DNA from: Pelargonium nanum | Lineage: Eukaryota; Streptophyta; Magnoliopsida; Geraniales; Geraniaceae | DNA: 23,759 bases | Reading direction: 5' to 3' | NCBI GenBank assembly: GCA_036897485.1 | Contig: JAYMTF010001384.1 | Span: 1-23,759, forward strand | Part shown: positions 10,137 through 21,792 of the stretch, piece by piece | How positions within the stretch are numbered: position 1 is the stretch's first letter | Layout: each line of letters opens with the position of its first letter | The notes under the pieces: generated by a model | What the model saw: the letters and a program-made list of their open reading frames with translations, nothing else | The model's database searches: none | Told to the model about the DNA's origin: nothing | Position numbers and translations under genes: made by a program

Positions 10137-13100
10137 ATGACGGTGTTTGGAAACTCAGGATCAGGATTTATGGCCGGAAAACAGGTGTTTCCGATAGACT
10201 ACCAGGCGGAGGTGTCGCAGCTGCTCGTCGACGCCTCGCACGGCGGCGACCTGAAGCTGGCGTGCGAGTGCGTCGGAGACCCGTTCGTGGACGTCAACTT
10301 CAATGGAACAGTGAGCTTGAAGTCAAGGAAGGCGGAGCTGGTGTTGCGCGACGAGTCGGCTCACGAGGTCCGAGTCGAGCACGAGGAGTTTAGGACCGAA
10401 GTCACGGCTCTGTTCCTCGCCGCTCATGCCGGAAACATGGCGCTCGTCAGGAAGCTACTGGTAACGTATAGAAAAACGGCTTTAATTTAATTTTTATTTT
10501 TAAATTGATCATTTTCTGACAATTTGTTCGAAACTGAAGCTTTAATTTGATTTTATTTTTCCCCATTTGGGGTTGTGATGTGAAAAGGACTCTTTCATGC
10601 AATGAACATGGTGATATTGATCATTTTAAGTTAATTCCATGGGTTTAATGATTCTATGAACACTTGCTCTGTGTTTTGCATCTTTTTAGTTTTTTTTTTT
10701 TTTTTCTTCTTCTCCATTTCTGGGTTAATTGAGTGAGGGTTTATCAAGTGTTTGTGGTTTGACATTTTGTCTGCATAAAATTTGAAATTTTAGCATTAGT
10801 TATTGCTCAAATTTATGGTTCCTTGAAAAAATTGTCATGAATTGTGAAGGTTGATGGTCATTATTACTATTGTTTATAACTTCAATCTTATTTGGTGAAA
10901 GTGTAGAGCTATGATTGACTCACTCTTTAATAAATTGTTGTGCATTTTACAGTATCAGAATACTGTAATTCTGTAACTTCAGTTTCATGTAGTTACAGTT
11001 ATGAGCTATTAGGTGGACTATTGTAAGGTTCTTGTGAGTAAGATTGTCTTGAAGTATCTTCTGATCAGAGATTCGAATACGTGTGATGTTAAAAAATAAA
11101 AGCCCGCGAATGAGGGTATTGGTTAATCATTGTCAGAGCTTTTTCTGAATATTTGATTGTTCTCACATGTGAAAGTTTTTGTCAGTGTTCTGGCCATGGA
11201 TCGTTTCGTTGCCTTTAGTTTTTTGTTTTGTTTCATTGGAGGTATCCGTGAATCTGCCGCAGTTTGTACTTTGTAGATAATTAGCCTAAATTGTCCTTTT
11301 TGACAATTCTGAGGTTTGGCATATTCATGTGGCAGAGTGTTGGAGCTGATGTGAACCAAAAACTGTTTAGAGGCTATGCAACAACTGCTGCTGTGAGGGA
11401 GGGCCATTTGGAGATATTGGAGATCCTCATCAAATCCGGGGCATCTCAGCAGGCTTGCGAGGAGGCTTTATTGGAGGCAAGCTACCAAGGGCGTGCCAGG
11501 CTTGCCGAGGTGCTTATGGGATCTGATTTGATCCGTTCACATGTTGCTGTCCATGCTCTTGTCTTGGCGTGCTGCAGAGGGTTTGTTGATGTAGTCGATG
11601 CCCTTATCAAGGTTTGTTCATATGGCATTTCTTGAATTAAATTCTTTATCGGTCTTATCAGTAAATGTGATTGTCCATTGATACCAATGCAGTGTGGAGT
11701 TGATGCCAATACAATTGATAGAGTGCTGCTTCAATCCACCAAACCGTCTCTTCACGCCAATGTAGACTGTAATCCGCTAGCTGCTGCAGTTGTCAGCAGA
11801 CAAGTTTCAGTCGTAAGATTGCTGTTGCAGGTACGCATGTTGGTGCATAATCATCATAGCTCCTTTCTGCTTATTTTTTGTAGGACATCACTTCCTAGAA
11901 TATAAAGGTATTCTCTTGTCATATAAAGAAATGACCAGGATCTGCTCAATTTTGTTGAAGAGTTCTGGTTATTGTATCTCTATCACTTGTGTATTTACTT
12001 TTTGACATTGTAAACAGGCCGGTGCCAGGACGGACATCAAAGTAAGATTGGGAGCGTGGTCATGGGACATGGATACAGGAGAAGAGTTACGGGTGGGTGC
12101 AGGACTAGCTGAAGCTTACTCTATCAGCTGGTGCGCCGTGGAGTATTTTGAAGCCAGTGGTACTATCTTGCGTATGCTCCTCCGGCACCTCTCCCCTAAC
12201 ACCCCTTACAATGGGAGGACTCTCATTCACCATGCTATCCTGTGTAATAATGCGAGAGCAGTAGAAGTTTTGTTGAATTGCGGCGCAGATATAGAGTGTC
12301 CCGTGAAGATTAGTTCGAAAACTGAGCTGCGCCCCGTACATTTAGCTGCAAGGTTTGGATATGCACAAGCTCTTCAATGTCTAATTGTTGGTGGCTGTGA
12401 TGTCAACTCGCGGACAGAATCTGGAGACACTGCTGTGATGATCAGTGCAAGATATAAGCATGTGGAGTGCCTTAAAATTCTGGCCTTAGCTGGTGCTGAT
12501 TTTGGTTTGGTCAATTCAGCTGGTGAATCTGTGAGCTCAATTGCAGGCTCAGCTCACTGGTCTCTTGGCTTTCAGGAAGCAGTTATCGATGTCATTCGAG
12601 CTGGAAAGGTTGTTAAATCGAGTAACATCTCAGTATTTTCTCCTATGATGTTTGTGACCAAAGCGAACAACGTTGAAGCCTTGAAGATACTTATTGATCA
12701 GCCACTAGTGAATCTTGATGAACAAGATGGAAATGGGTTCTCAGCAGCCATGGTAGCTGCAGCTGGTGGTCATGTGGAGGCTTTCAGGTTGCTCCTTCAC
12801 GCCGGGGCTAATGTAAAGCTGCAGAACAAGAATGGCGAGACAGCAATCAGTTTATCGGAGAGAAACCAAAATGGCGAAGCAATAGAGAGAGTAATGCTCG
12901 AGTATGTTCTAGAAGAGGGCAAAAACAGTTCGGGATTTTCTGCTCTACATCACGCAGCAAGGCGCGGGGATTTGGATTTGGCTCGCACATTAACAAGTCG
13001 AGGCTACGATGTCAATGCCATTGATTGTGATGGATACACCCCGCTAATGGTGGCAGCAAAGGGAGGTCATAGCAGCCTCTGCCAACTCTTGATCTCCCGT

Positions 13101-13559
13101 GGAGCAAAATGTGAGATCAAGAACTCGAGGCACGAGACAGCTCTCTTGCTTGCAAGGAAAAACGGGATCAGCAATGGCGTGGAGCAAGTGATACTCGATG
13201 AGATTGCTCGTAAACTTGTACTGAATGGCGCGTTCGTGAAGAAGCATACCAAATGTGGCAAAGGAGCTCCCCATGAGAAAACACTAGCAATGGTGGGTGG
13301 TGTTGGAGTGCTGAGGTGGGGGAAGTCTAGCAAGAGAAATGTGCTTTGTAGGAAGGCTGAGGTCGGGGCGAGCACGACGTTTCGATGGAACCGGAGAAAG
13401 AAATTCGATGCAGACGCTCCGGGATTGTTCCATGTGGTGACCACAAAGAACAAGGAGGTGCATTTTGTGTGTGATGGTGGGGTGGAGATGGCTCAGATGT
13501 GGGTGAGGGGGATCAAACTAGTGACCAGGGAAGCCATTTTGGGCAGCATGACAGAGTGA
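10137..13559 (+). CDS. Large ankyrin-repeat protein with PH-like C-terminus, 4 exons
   Basis: Exons are 10137-10460, 11336-11611, 11693-11830 and 12018-13559. All are GT-AG and phase 0, giving 759 residues. The first ATG after an ATG-free leader gives MTVFGNSGSG and is followed by GKQVFPIDYQAEVSQLL, typical of this plant ankyrin family. Ankyrin units run from about residue 90 to 640; clear ones include TALFLAAHAGN, GRTLIHHAI, RPVHLAARFGY, FSALHHAARRGD and YTPLMVAAKGGH, each with a following (L)LL.GAD-type turn. A less regular stretch (about 250-305, with SWDMDTGEE and WCAVEYFEASG) interrupts them. The last ~90 residues (about 665-755) read VLRWGKSSKRN ... FHVVTTKNKEVHFVCDGG ... MWVRGIKLV, which resembles a PH-domain fold ending in its Trp-containing helix. 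There are no kinase, RING or transmembrane segments, so this is not an XBAT or ACD6 type. A scaffold role at membranes is an inference. Exon 1 is unusually GC-rich compared with its surroundings. Confidence 0.92.
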
Positions 13560-13588
13560 GAGGAACATTGTTTGCAGATTTGTGTAAA

Positions 13589-13755
13589 GTTGAATATTTG
13601 GGATGGAATTGGGCTTCTTGTGTATGATACAAAGAAATTGAATATTTGGGACGGTTTCAGATTTGTTCAATCTCTTAAGGGTTAGGCTGGGCTTAGAAAG
13701 AAATTGAATATTTGGATTGTGCAATCTCTCAAGGGTTGAGATAAGCTTGGGTAGA
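13589..13755 (+). repeat. Tandem duplication in the ankyrin gene 3' UTR
   Basis: AAAGAAATTGAATATTTGG occurs at 13631-13649 and 13697-13715. It is followed in both copies by a related CAATCTCTnAAGGGTT block and a GGCTTag/aGCTTgg end, giving a 66-bp unit repeated about twice. A more diverged third copy of the core (TTGAATATTTGGGATGG) begins near 13590. The repeats lie just 3' of the stop codon and are probably transcribed as 3' UTR. Confidence 0.8.
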
Positions 13756-14640
13756 GCTCTCAAAGCCCATTTTCATGAAATTGGGCTCAATTGAAGGTTG
13801 CCTGCCAATGTTTGTACTTTAAAATTAGTTCATGGGAGATATTAAGAAGAGAACTGAAATAGTTCATTCACATGACATTGATATATTACATTTTTTTTAA
13901 ATGTACAATTAACTTTTGGATGGTATTTTCATATAAATAGAAGATTAATTGTTGTATGTAATGATTGGTAAATTTTATATACATAAATAATTAGTTATTT
14001 TTTCTTAATTTAATTTTTTCCCCACTATTTTATTGTTTTTTTTTCTATCCCTCATCGATGCAACAATCATGAATGGTTGGTGTGTTCCAATGAAGGTAGA
14101 TCAGTTTGCTGCGGAAAAGAGACATTTTTGTCCGATGTAACATCATCCAGAAGAGATTTGAAGGTGGTCAGACAATAGTAGATATGATCACAAATATAAA
14201 ATTGAGATACTCGTATGAGTCCATGTTATAGTATACGTGCAAATGTAGAATTTTCTTGTACAATAAAAAAAACATAGTAATTTTAACAGGAAAATAGCTC
14301 AGATTTCATAGCAAAGAAAATTTTAGGCACTTGACTTGTGGGGCCCATTACTATTTAGTAAGAGACCCTCCAAAAATAAGCGTATGCCGCTTTATGCCAC
14401 GAGCACACGGTATTCTTTAGTAAAAGGCGAAAGAATAGTTCGCTTTGTGCTCATGGCGCGGCTGCGTGATTTGAATGTTCCTAGCCCTTCCATTTTTATA
14501 CATGCACCTTCTCATCTCGCTACTCAATCTTGTCGATGTGGGACTACAAAACCAAATCACTACAAACAAACTCGGCCCATCAGTTACGTGAACCACTGGG
14601 CTGCTTAATCTTAGTCCATCAACCACTGGGCTTGCGTGCC
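13756..14640. other. Intergenic region between ankyrin and urease genes
   Basis: The first half (to about 14330) is AT-rich and shows nothing recognisable beyond the probable end of the ankyrin 3' UTR. The second half is GC-richer and contains a long imperfect hairpin (14388-14466) and then the urease promoter motifs. GTGGGGCCCAT at 14338-14348 is a TCP-like site. No coding exon could be supported. Confidence 0.6.
14388..14466. repeat. Imperfect inverted repeat / hairpin
   Basis: GAGCACA (14401-14407) pairs with TGTGCTC (14446-14452), and inside it ATTCTTT (14412-14418) pairs with AAAGAAT (14430-14436). Outside the core, GCCAC and GCCGC on the left pair imperfectly with TGGC and GCGGC on the right, extending the stem to about 14388-14466. 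This may be a small foldback element or the remains of a MITE. No target-site duplication was recognised. Confidence 0.65.
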
Positions 14641-14650
14641 TTATAAGTTT
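14574..14650 (+). promoter_or_regulatory. URE: Putative urease promoter with site II (TGGGCY) motifs
   Basis: Three TGGGCY-type site II elements occur within 60 bp: GGCCCA at 14574-14579 (reverse of TGGGCC) and TGGGCT at 14597-14602 and 14627-14632. The latter two lie in a 12-bp direct repeat, AACCACTGGGCT. A TATA-like TTATAAG follows at about 14640-14646. Site II elements bind TCP factors and are usual in promoters of broadly expressed plant genes, which fits a housekeeping enzyme. No transcription start data are available. Confidence 0.5.
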
Positions 14651-14669
14651 GGGTACAGCACCTGCAAGC

Positions 14670-15064
14670 ACGAAAAAAAAGTCAAAACAGTGAAAAAGTA
14701 CAACTACTTCACAACATGTCCTAAAGCTGAACAGTGCACAAGCTCACTCCATAGTTCCACTCCCTCAGTCGTCGTCTTCTTCGAAGCGGTTCTTACTTTC
14801 AACGGTGAGAAAATCGATATTCTTCTGTGTTTCCATCACACATATTGCCCTAATTTACGCGAAGTATTTCCATATTGATACATCAATTAGCTTTATTGTA
14901 ATAGTGCTGATCTGCTTCAATCTGTTTTCTTCTCTAAAATTCCGATCGAAGATGATACGATCAATAGTTTCAGTTGATTCTGATCATAATTTGTAGTAAT
15001 TTTGTATGGACTTTGATGTTTCTTAATTAGGAAGTTTGCCTTGGGAATCGAAACAAAGCAGACA
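14670..15064 (+). promoter_or_regulatory. URE: Urease 5' leader with intron
   Basis: A leader exon ends at 14804 with a consensus donor (CAACG then GTGAG). An intron runs to 15030 (TTAATTAG), and the second leader piece 15031-15064 leads into the ATG at 15065. If transcription begins near 14670, the leader contains one minimal upstream frame, ATG TCC TAA, at 14716-14724. An intron in the 5' leader often raises expression in plants; here that is inference. Confidence 0.6.
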
Positions 15065-18000
15065 ATGAAATTGACTCCTAGAGAGGTGGAGAAACTGTGC
15101 CTGCATAGCGCTGGACATTTGGCGCAGAAGCGTCTAGCTCGTGGCTTGCGGCTGAATTACACCGAAGCTGTAGCACTCATAGCCACGCAGGTTGTTTGGC
15201 TGGAATTTTACAATTGCGAAGTCTTATCTTGTATTTTTGCAGTTTCTGGACTTATATTTGGAATTTCCTGTGTGTTCCTGAGTTTAGCTTTAGATATGAG
15301 TTACATTTGTGTTGCAATAGGTAATATGGAGGTAGTAACAGAAGGTTGTCACTTTGGTCGTCGTTGTAGATTTTGGAGTTTGTTCGAGATGGTGACAAAA
15401 CTGTGGCTGAGTTGATGGACATCGGGAGACAATTGTTGGGAAGGTAAAATGGTAACAATATACTGGTTGCTTAATGCTATGAAGTCTTTGTGCTGGATTT
15501 GATAGATATTGTCAAGTCTTACTCATTTAGCCACTTTGAATCTCTAACATTTCGTGCAATATACTTCAGATTAGTTGAGTTCTGAGTCATTTGGTTGTAT
15601 TCAGTTCGCACCAGTTATAAGCAGGATCTCATGGATTGAGTACAATGCCATTTAGCAATTGATCTAATGATAATGTCCCCTTGCTTATTTGTAGGATCTA
15701 ACATGTTTGTCATGCTTATAACAGGAGACAAGTTCTTCCAGCAGTTCCACATATTTTGGATGCTGTACAGGTATGAAGTTGCCATTACACTTATAGGTAT
15801 AAGTAGTAGTAAGAGAGTAAGAGACTAAGTCCAAATTTTAATACATTGTAGGCTCATAGCTAGTGCTCTTCCAGCACATGTTCTTTGTTTATTAAATTAT
15901 TGTTAAAACTTCTTTGTCTAAAATGCTATCATTTTTATTGTTGCTGATGTCTTTATCTATAATTTTTGCTTTGGAAATATAGACAAGGGATGCTGAACTT
16001 CAGTCAGCTTATTTCCTGAAACTGTTTTTTTTCCTCCAAAAATCTTTCAAACATGTATTAAGTAAGCCTTAAATATATGTAGGTTGAAGGGACTTTTCCT
16101 GATGGGACAAAGTTAATCACCATTCATGATGCAATTGCTAGTGAAAATGGAAATCTGGAGCTAGCTTTGCACGGCTCTTTTCTTCCAGGTAAGGGCTTCC
16201 CTTGGGGTTGAAAATATTGCAAATACTTCCAACAAGGATTTTTCTCGTGGTTTCAAATTATTCTGATCAAAAGAAAAAAGAAGAAGAAGAGGACTTTTGT
16301 TTAGCAAAAGCATCTTGGAAACTTCAACATTTACTTCTCTTCTGTGATTTTTTTTGTCTGGAACTTTTCTGCATCATTATCTACAAACTTAGTCAAATGC
16401 TAAATATATTTATTATACTCAGTACAGAACCCAACTTCTATACCTTAATGAAAATCCTTCTCACTTGGTATGCCAATAATCAGGGAATTGATGGTTGCAG
16501 AAACTTCAAATTTTTATTTATATATTTTCATTTTTTTCTCCTACTTTCTTTGACGTTTCACTGTTTGCCAGTTTCTACCTGGAACTTGTGAAGAGCTGTA
16601 GTATTTATAGCTTTCTGAAACAGATTTGATCCACTGCTTACTATTGTCTGTTTGTGTCACGTTTTTCTCGATACTTATATGTTTTTGATTGATTACATAC
16701 CCTAATTGTCTGCAAGTACTGTAAGGTAGAAATACAATAGGTTTGTGTGATTGTACTAAACATTTGAATAACTGGCATTGATGTAAGACACTGAGTTATG
16801 CAGTTCCTTCATTGGACAAGTTTGTGGAGATAGAAGATAATAAAATCCCCGGCGAAATAGTCGTAGGAGGTCAAAGTATTAGGCTTAACAATGGAAGGAA
16901 AGCTGTAATCCTTAGAGTCACCAACACTGGAGACAGGCCAGTTCAGGTGTCTCTCTTTAACTTACAGTTCCTTATTTTGTGGAATATGCTTCCCCTTTCG
17001 TTTTCATGCCATTGCGGTAATTCTGTTATCGGTTTTATGATTAATTCCTTTTCTGTTTCACATCCAAGATTTTCATGCTTTATAATTAAATATTGAAGCG
17101 AATAGAATTTGGGTTTAGAAAAATATTTGAAATGCTGGAGAACTTGATTGAAAGGGTGATATTGTTTTCTAATCATTTTCCATTGTCTCAGGTTGGCAGC
17201 CACTATCACTTTGTTGAGGTGAATCCCTACTTGGTTTTTGATCGAAGGAAAGCATATGGAATGCGACTTAATATTCCAGCCGGAACAGCTACACGATTTG
17301 AGGTTAGACTTTGCAACTGTCATTGAATTGTCTTCTACATTATTTTGTAATATAAGAAAAATATTTCTGGTTTCTGTCGTTTGTTCACACACACATATAA
17401 ATTTTAGTTTTTAGAACTTTTTGTCCACCAATTGTCCAAATGAGTGTGTCGTGTATTTCCTTTTCTACTCCTGGCCATTTCCACTTGTTAATTAGTTTAC
17501 CCAAGTGGTTTAAGTTTTTTTTCTTCCTCTTTCTTTTCTTTGCTATTGTTACTTTTCCAGCCAGGGGAAGCTAAAAGTGTATCACTTGTAAGCATTGGAG
17601 GTGAAAAAGTGATCAGAGGCGGAAATGGCATTTGTGATGGTCCTGTTCATGATGCCAAATGGACAGCGGTGATGGAAGCTGGAAAGCTGGTAGGATTTGG
17701 ACATGCAGACGAAGCAAATGCTAGGTTTGAAACTCCTGGCCTAGCAACTTACTGCTTGTTTCAGTTATGTTTGTGTTGTCAATAAGTTTGCTTGATTGAG
17801 CCTAGCTCACCAAATTAATTAAGGACAACTGGAGATGTCTGATCTCAGAACTGATTTTGCAGTGAAGGGCTAACCGGGGAAGAAGGTTCTGCTTTCACCA
17901 CAATCATAACTCGTGAGGCATATGCCAACATGTATGGTCCAACTGTTGGTGACAAAATTCGACTTGGTGATACTGACTTGTATGCTGAAATAGAAAAAGA

Positions 18001-21000
18001 TTTTGCTGTCTATGGCGATGAATGTGTATTTGGAGGTGGGAAAGTTATAAGAGATGGAATGGGCCAGGCATGTGGTCATCCACCAGCTGACTGTTTGGAA
18101 ACTGTCATAACAAATGCACTAATAATTGACTACAGTGGAATTTTCAAGGCAGATATTGGTATCAAAGGAGGTATTATTGTATCACTTGGAAAAGCAGGCA
18201 ACCCACATATCATGGGCATATCATCTAATATGGTCATTGGGGTTAGTACTGTCTCGCAACAATGTAGCAATGTCAGAGAATTACCTACTCTATCAACATA
18301 AGATACTTAGTTTTTCTTTTTGTTTCTTAATAGGTTAACACCGAGGTCATTGCAGGAGAAGGAATGATCATAACTGCCGGAGCCATAGACTGTCATGTTC
18401 ACTTCATATGCCCTCAATTGGCATATGAAGCCATATCAAGCGGTGAGATTCTGTTAGAACCCATATTGATGACAGAAAGGGTTGAACATACACATACCCT
18501 AGTATATGTGTACTGTTTCTTTGGAACGAGACTCGGGTTTTGGGAAATTAAACCATTTTTTCTTATTTTGTCAAGTCATTGAAATCATAGTGTCTAAAGC
18601 TCACTTGTCAAACTTGACCACTGCTTGCACTAAATAATGTCTTAAAAAAAATATTGTGAAGAAATCAAGAAAATATGGTATGAAAACACTAGTTGTAATA
18701 AACATTTTCTGAAACTTACAACTTATTCTTTTCCCCAAAGGCATCACAACAATGATTGGAGGTGGAACAGGGCCTGCTGATGGAACACGCGCAACTACAT
18801 GTACACCAGCCCCTGCACACATGAAATTAATGCTACAATCTACCGATGACATGCCACTAAACTTTGGTTTTACAGGAAAAGTATGTGTTCACATCCATGA
18901 TGCTTATAATTTTCAATCTTATGATCGGAGGTCAACCTGTCAATAGTCATTGTTCAGTTTCACTTTTCTAACTTTTACTTTGGAAAATGACTTAAACTCT
19001 GAACTCAGGGTGTAATCTTTCTTGTCGTCTTCTTTTGTGGCTTCTTTTGCTTACTTTAGGGTAACAGTACCACTCCCGAAGAGCTACATGAAATTATTAG
19101 GGCTGGGGCAATGGGACTGAAACTGCATGAGGACTGGGGGACTACTCCTGCTGCAATTGACAATTGCTTGACTGTTGGGGATGAATGCGACATACAGGTC
19201 ATCTTTTTTCCTCTGCATTCCTCACCTTCTTCCACAGACCTTGTGTATTTTTCAGTTATAGCCACCTTTGCTCATTATGTTGATTTAATCAGATTAATAT
19301 CCACACTGACACCTTAAATGAATCTGGCTTTGTGGAGCATACCATTGCTGCATTTAAAGGAAGAACTATTCATACTTATCACAGGTAATAAATTGCATGT
19401 TCTGCTAAACTCCTTTATAACCACTTAGCAGGAAGAAAAAAAGGATAGAGGTTGCAATCCTATTAATTATGATGGCATGATTGCATGAATGTTGGTTGCA
19501 GTGATTGCTCCCAAAACTAAGTCATTTTAGGTTGAAGTTGTCATGAGCTGCCAATATAACACTATATCATTGCTTTGATATAGTATCTTTAACTTGTTGG
19601 AGGACAATATGCTCTTATGCATCGCAAAACCTTTTGTTTTCCTGTTTAGTGTTACAGTTATTTGACGTTCACCTGCTTGGTTTGTTTTTGGACAGTGAAG
19701 GTGCAGGTGGTGGCCATGCTCCGGATATCATAAAAGTCTGTGGTGTGAAAAATGTCCTACCCTCATCAACAAACCCTACACGGCCTTTCACTTTGAATAC
19801 TATTGATGAGCATCTTGACATGCTGGTAATGAAGAATGATGGAAATGTTGATACATTATCTTTTGATGTATATTTCTGAATTTTGTTATGCACACATACA
19901 GATGGTCTGTCATCACCTTGACAAGAACATACCAGAGGATGTGGCTTTTGCTGAATCAAGGATAAGGGCTGAAACAATTGCTGCAGAGGACATTTTGCAT
20001 GATATGGGAGCAATTAGCATCATAGCTTCTGATTCGCAGGCTATGGGTCGCATTGGAGAGGTCCTCAATTCTAATCATTCCCTTTTTTTGTGAACTTGTT
20101 TCAAATATGTCATTTTCTCCACTTCCTGATTTATGAGTTTTCAGTTCTACACTTCTACTTGTTGTCTTCGTCTTGAAATTGATACTAAACATAAAATCAT
20201 TCTGGACTTGGTAGATTGAACTGATTATGGCCATTCCAGGTTACAAGGAAAGTGTAATTTATGAGATAGATAGCATTTTCCAGTTGGATAAGAGACCATA
20301 TTGTAGTATGGATGCTCTAGTTTAGTACCTGCATGATGACATTGACAGGCACAGAAAAGGCAGATTCTAGAAACAATGTGGACATAGCTGGGAAGACTGC
20401 AATGAAACAATAAACACTAAATTAGATAAATAAATAAAAAATTATCTCCCAATCCTGTCGGAATTCTGTTTTGCTTTCTGATATAGATTCTATATATATA
20501 GCATTGCATAGAGTTTCTTCGTTCCCAAATTTGGGTACTGTGCTTTATCAACTCTTCTCGTACCAGGTGATAAGCAGAACTTGGCAGACTGCCCACAAGA
20601 TGAAAGTACAGAGAGGATCACTTGGCACTAGTGAATCAGACAATGACAACCTTCGGATCAAACGGTACATTGCTAAGTACACTATCAATCCAGCGATAGC
20701 TAATGGATTTTCTCAATATGTGGGCTCGGTGGAGGTATGCTAGCTATAACTTTGATATGATTACCTAGTTTCTTTCAAGCTGCAAACAACTACATTACTC
20801 GTGCATATGGCTTAAAAAAATCTGAGTATTGACCCTATGGTGTAGCCTGTATGCATAATATACCTTTTGTGTAGGTTGGAAAATTGGCAGATCTTGTTCT
20901 ATGGAAACCATCTTTCTTTGGGGCAAAACCAGAAATGGTGATAAAAGGTGGTACAATTGCATGGGCTAATATGGGTGATCCAAATGCAAGCATCCCCACT

Positions 21001-21478
21001 CCTGAACCGGTAAACTTTGATATAATACGTCTGATTGTGAAAAAAGATTATTTGTGGCAGATTTGCACGTTGATCATTACTTATTTTGTCTTTTGAGAGT
21101 AATTATTATTGGATCTTCTAGGAGGGAAATTAAAAATGCAAATTTATCATCCATGGGTTGGAACCTTAATCAGCCCCTTAAGATTCACCTTTACAATTTC
21201 AGACTAGCTTTAGGCAAAAGCCAATGTACTTGGTGGAAAATCAAGTCCATAATTCTTATATATTGTTTGTACAATTTTGCTGAATTTATCCCATGATATT
21301 TGGAAGTAACCTCACTAATATATCGGGTGATTTTTCTAAGATCAAAGTGGGTAAAAGTTAGTGGCATCAAGTTGCTTATTGCAATTGAAATATTCAACTT
21401 GTTGCAGGTGATGATGAGACCTATGTTTGGAGCATTTGGCAAAGCTGGAAGTGCTAACTCCATAGCTTTTGTCAGCAA

Positions 21479-21532
<54 letters not shown>

Positions 21533-21792
21533 GATACATTATTAAATGTCTTACTCTCTTCCGCATACAGGCAGCTGCAGATAATGGAGTGAAAGCCATG
21601 TATGGATTGCACAAGAGGGTGGAAGCTGTGGGCAATGTTAGAAAACTCACCAAACACGACATGAAGCTGAACGATGCCCTGCCAAATATCTCTGTGGACC
21701 CAGAGACATATACAGTGACAGCCAATGGCGAAGTTCTTACCTGCCCAGCAGCCACCACAGTCCCCCTTTCAAGAAATTATTTCATCTTTTAG
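15065..21792 (+). CDS. URE: Urease (plant single-chain type), 18 coding exons
   Basis: It hydrolyses urea to ammonia and carbamate with two nickel ions, mainly in the cytosol, recycling nitrogen from arginine and ureide breakdown. Exons: 15065-15190, 15370-15443, 15725-15770, 16083-16188, 16804-16946, 17192-17302, 17561-17724, 17863-18241, 18334-18442, 18741-18880, 19060-19197, 19293-19384, 19696-19825, 19902-20060, 20567-20734, 20875-21009, 21408-21479, 21571-21792. This gives 837 residues against 840 in jack bean. The chain is the usual fusion of gamma-, beta- and alpha-type parts in order. Nickel ligands are all present: His404 and His406 (CHVHF), Lys487 for carbamylation ([10 protein letters not shown]), His516 (NIHTDT), His542 (TYHSEG) and Asp630 (ASDSQAMG). 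The flap Cys589-His590 (MVCHHLD) is intact. Numbers run three below jack bean. It ends LSRNYFIF, the family ending. The next-to-last intron has a GC donor. The nickel-loading helpers UreD/F/G are not in the window. Confidence 0.97.
21483..21532 (+). repeat. Compound microsatellite (TC)16(AC)9 at the start of a urease intron
   Basis: Sixteen TC units (21483-21514) run directly into nine AC units (21515-21532). The array starts 3 bases after the intron's first base (21480), so it immediately follows the 5' splice site. Several apparent open frames with Ser-Leu, His-Thr or Arg-Glu runs on both strands are artefacts of this array. Confidence 0.97.

Noticed and set aside
12105-13453. Minus-strand open frames opposite the ankyrin exon
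   Set aside because: These are antisense shadows of a long exon with strong ankyrin coding signal on the plus strand.
16202-16591. 129-codon frame in a urease intron
   Set aside because: It is Phe/Leu-rich, lies wholly inside the intron 16189-16803 and has no recognisable domain. Skipping the intron restores the urease frame exactly.
21191-21657. Frames with Ser-Leu, His-Thr and Arg-Glu runs
   Set aside because: They are translations of the (TC)16(AC)9 microsatellite in all frames, not proteins.
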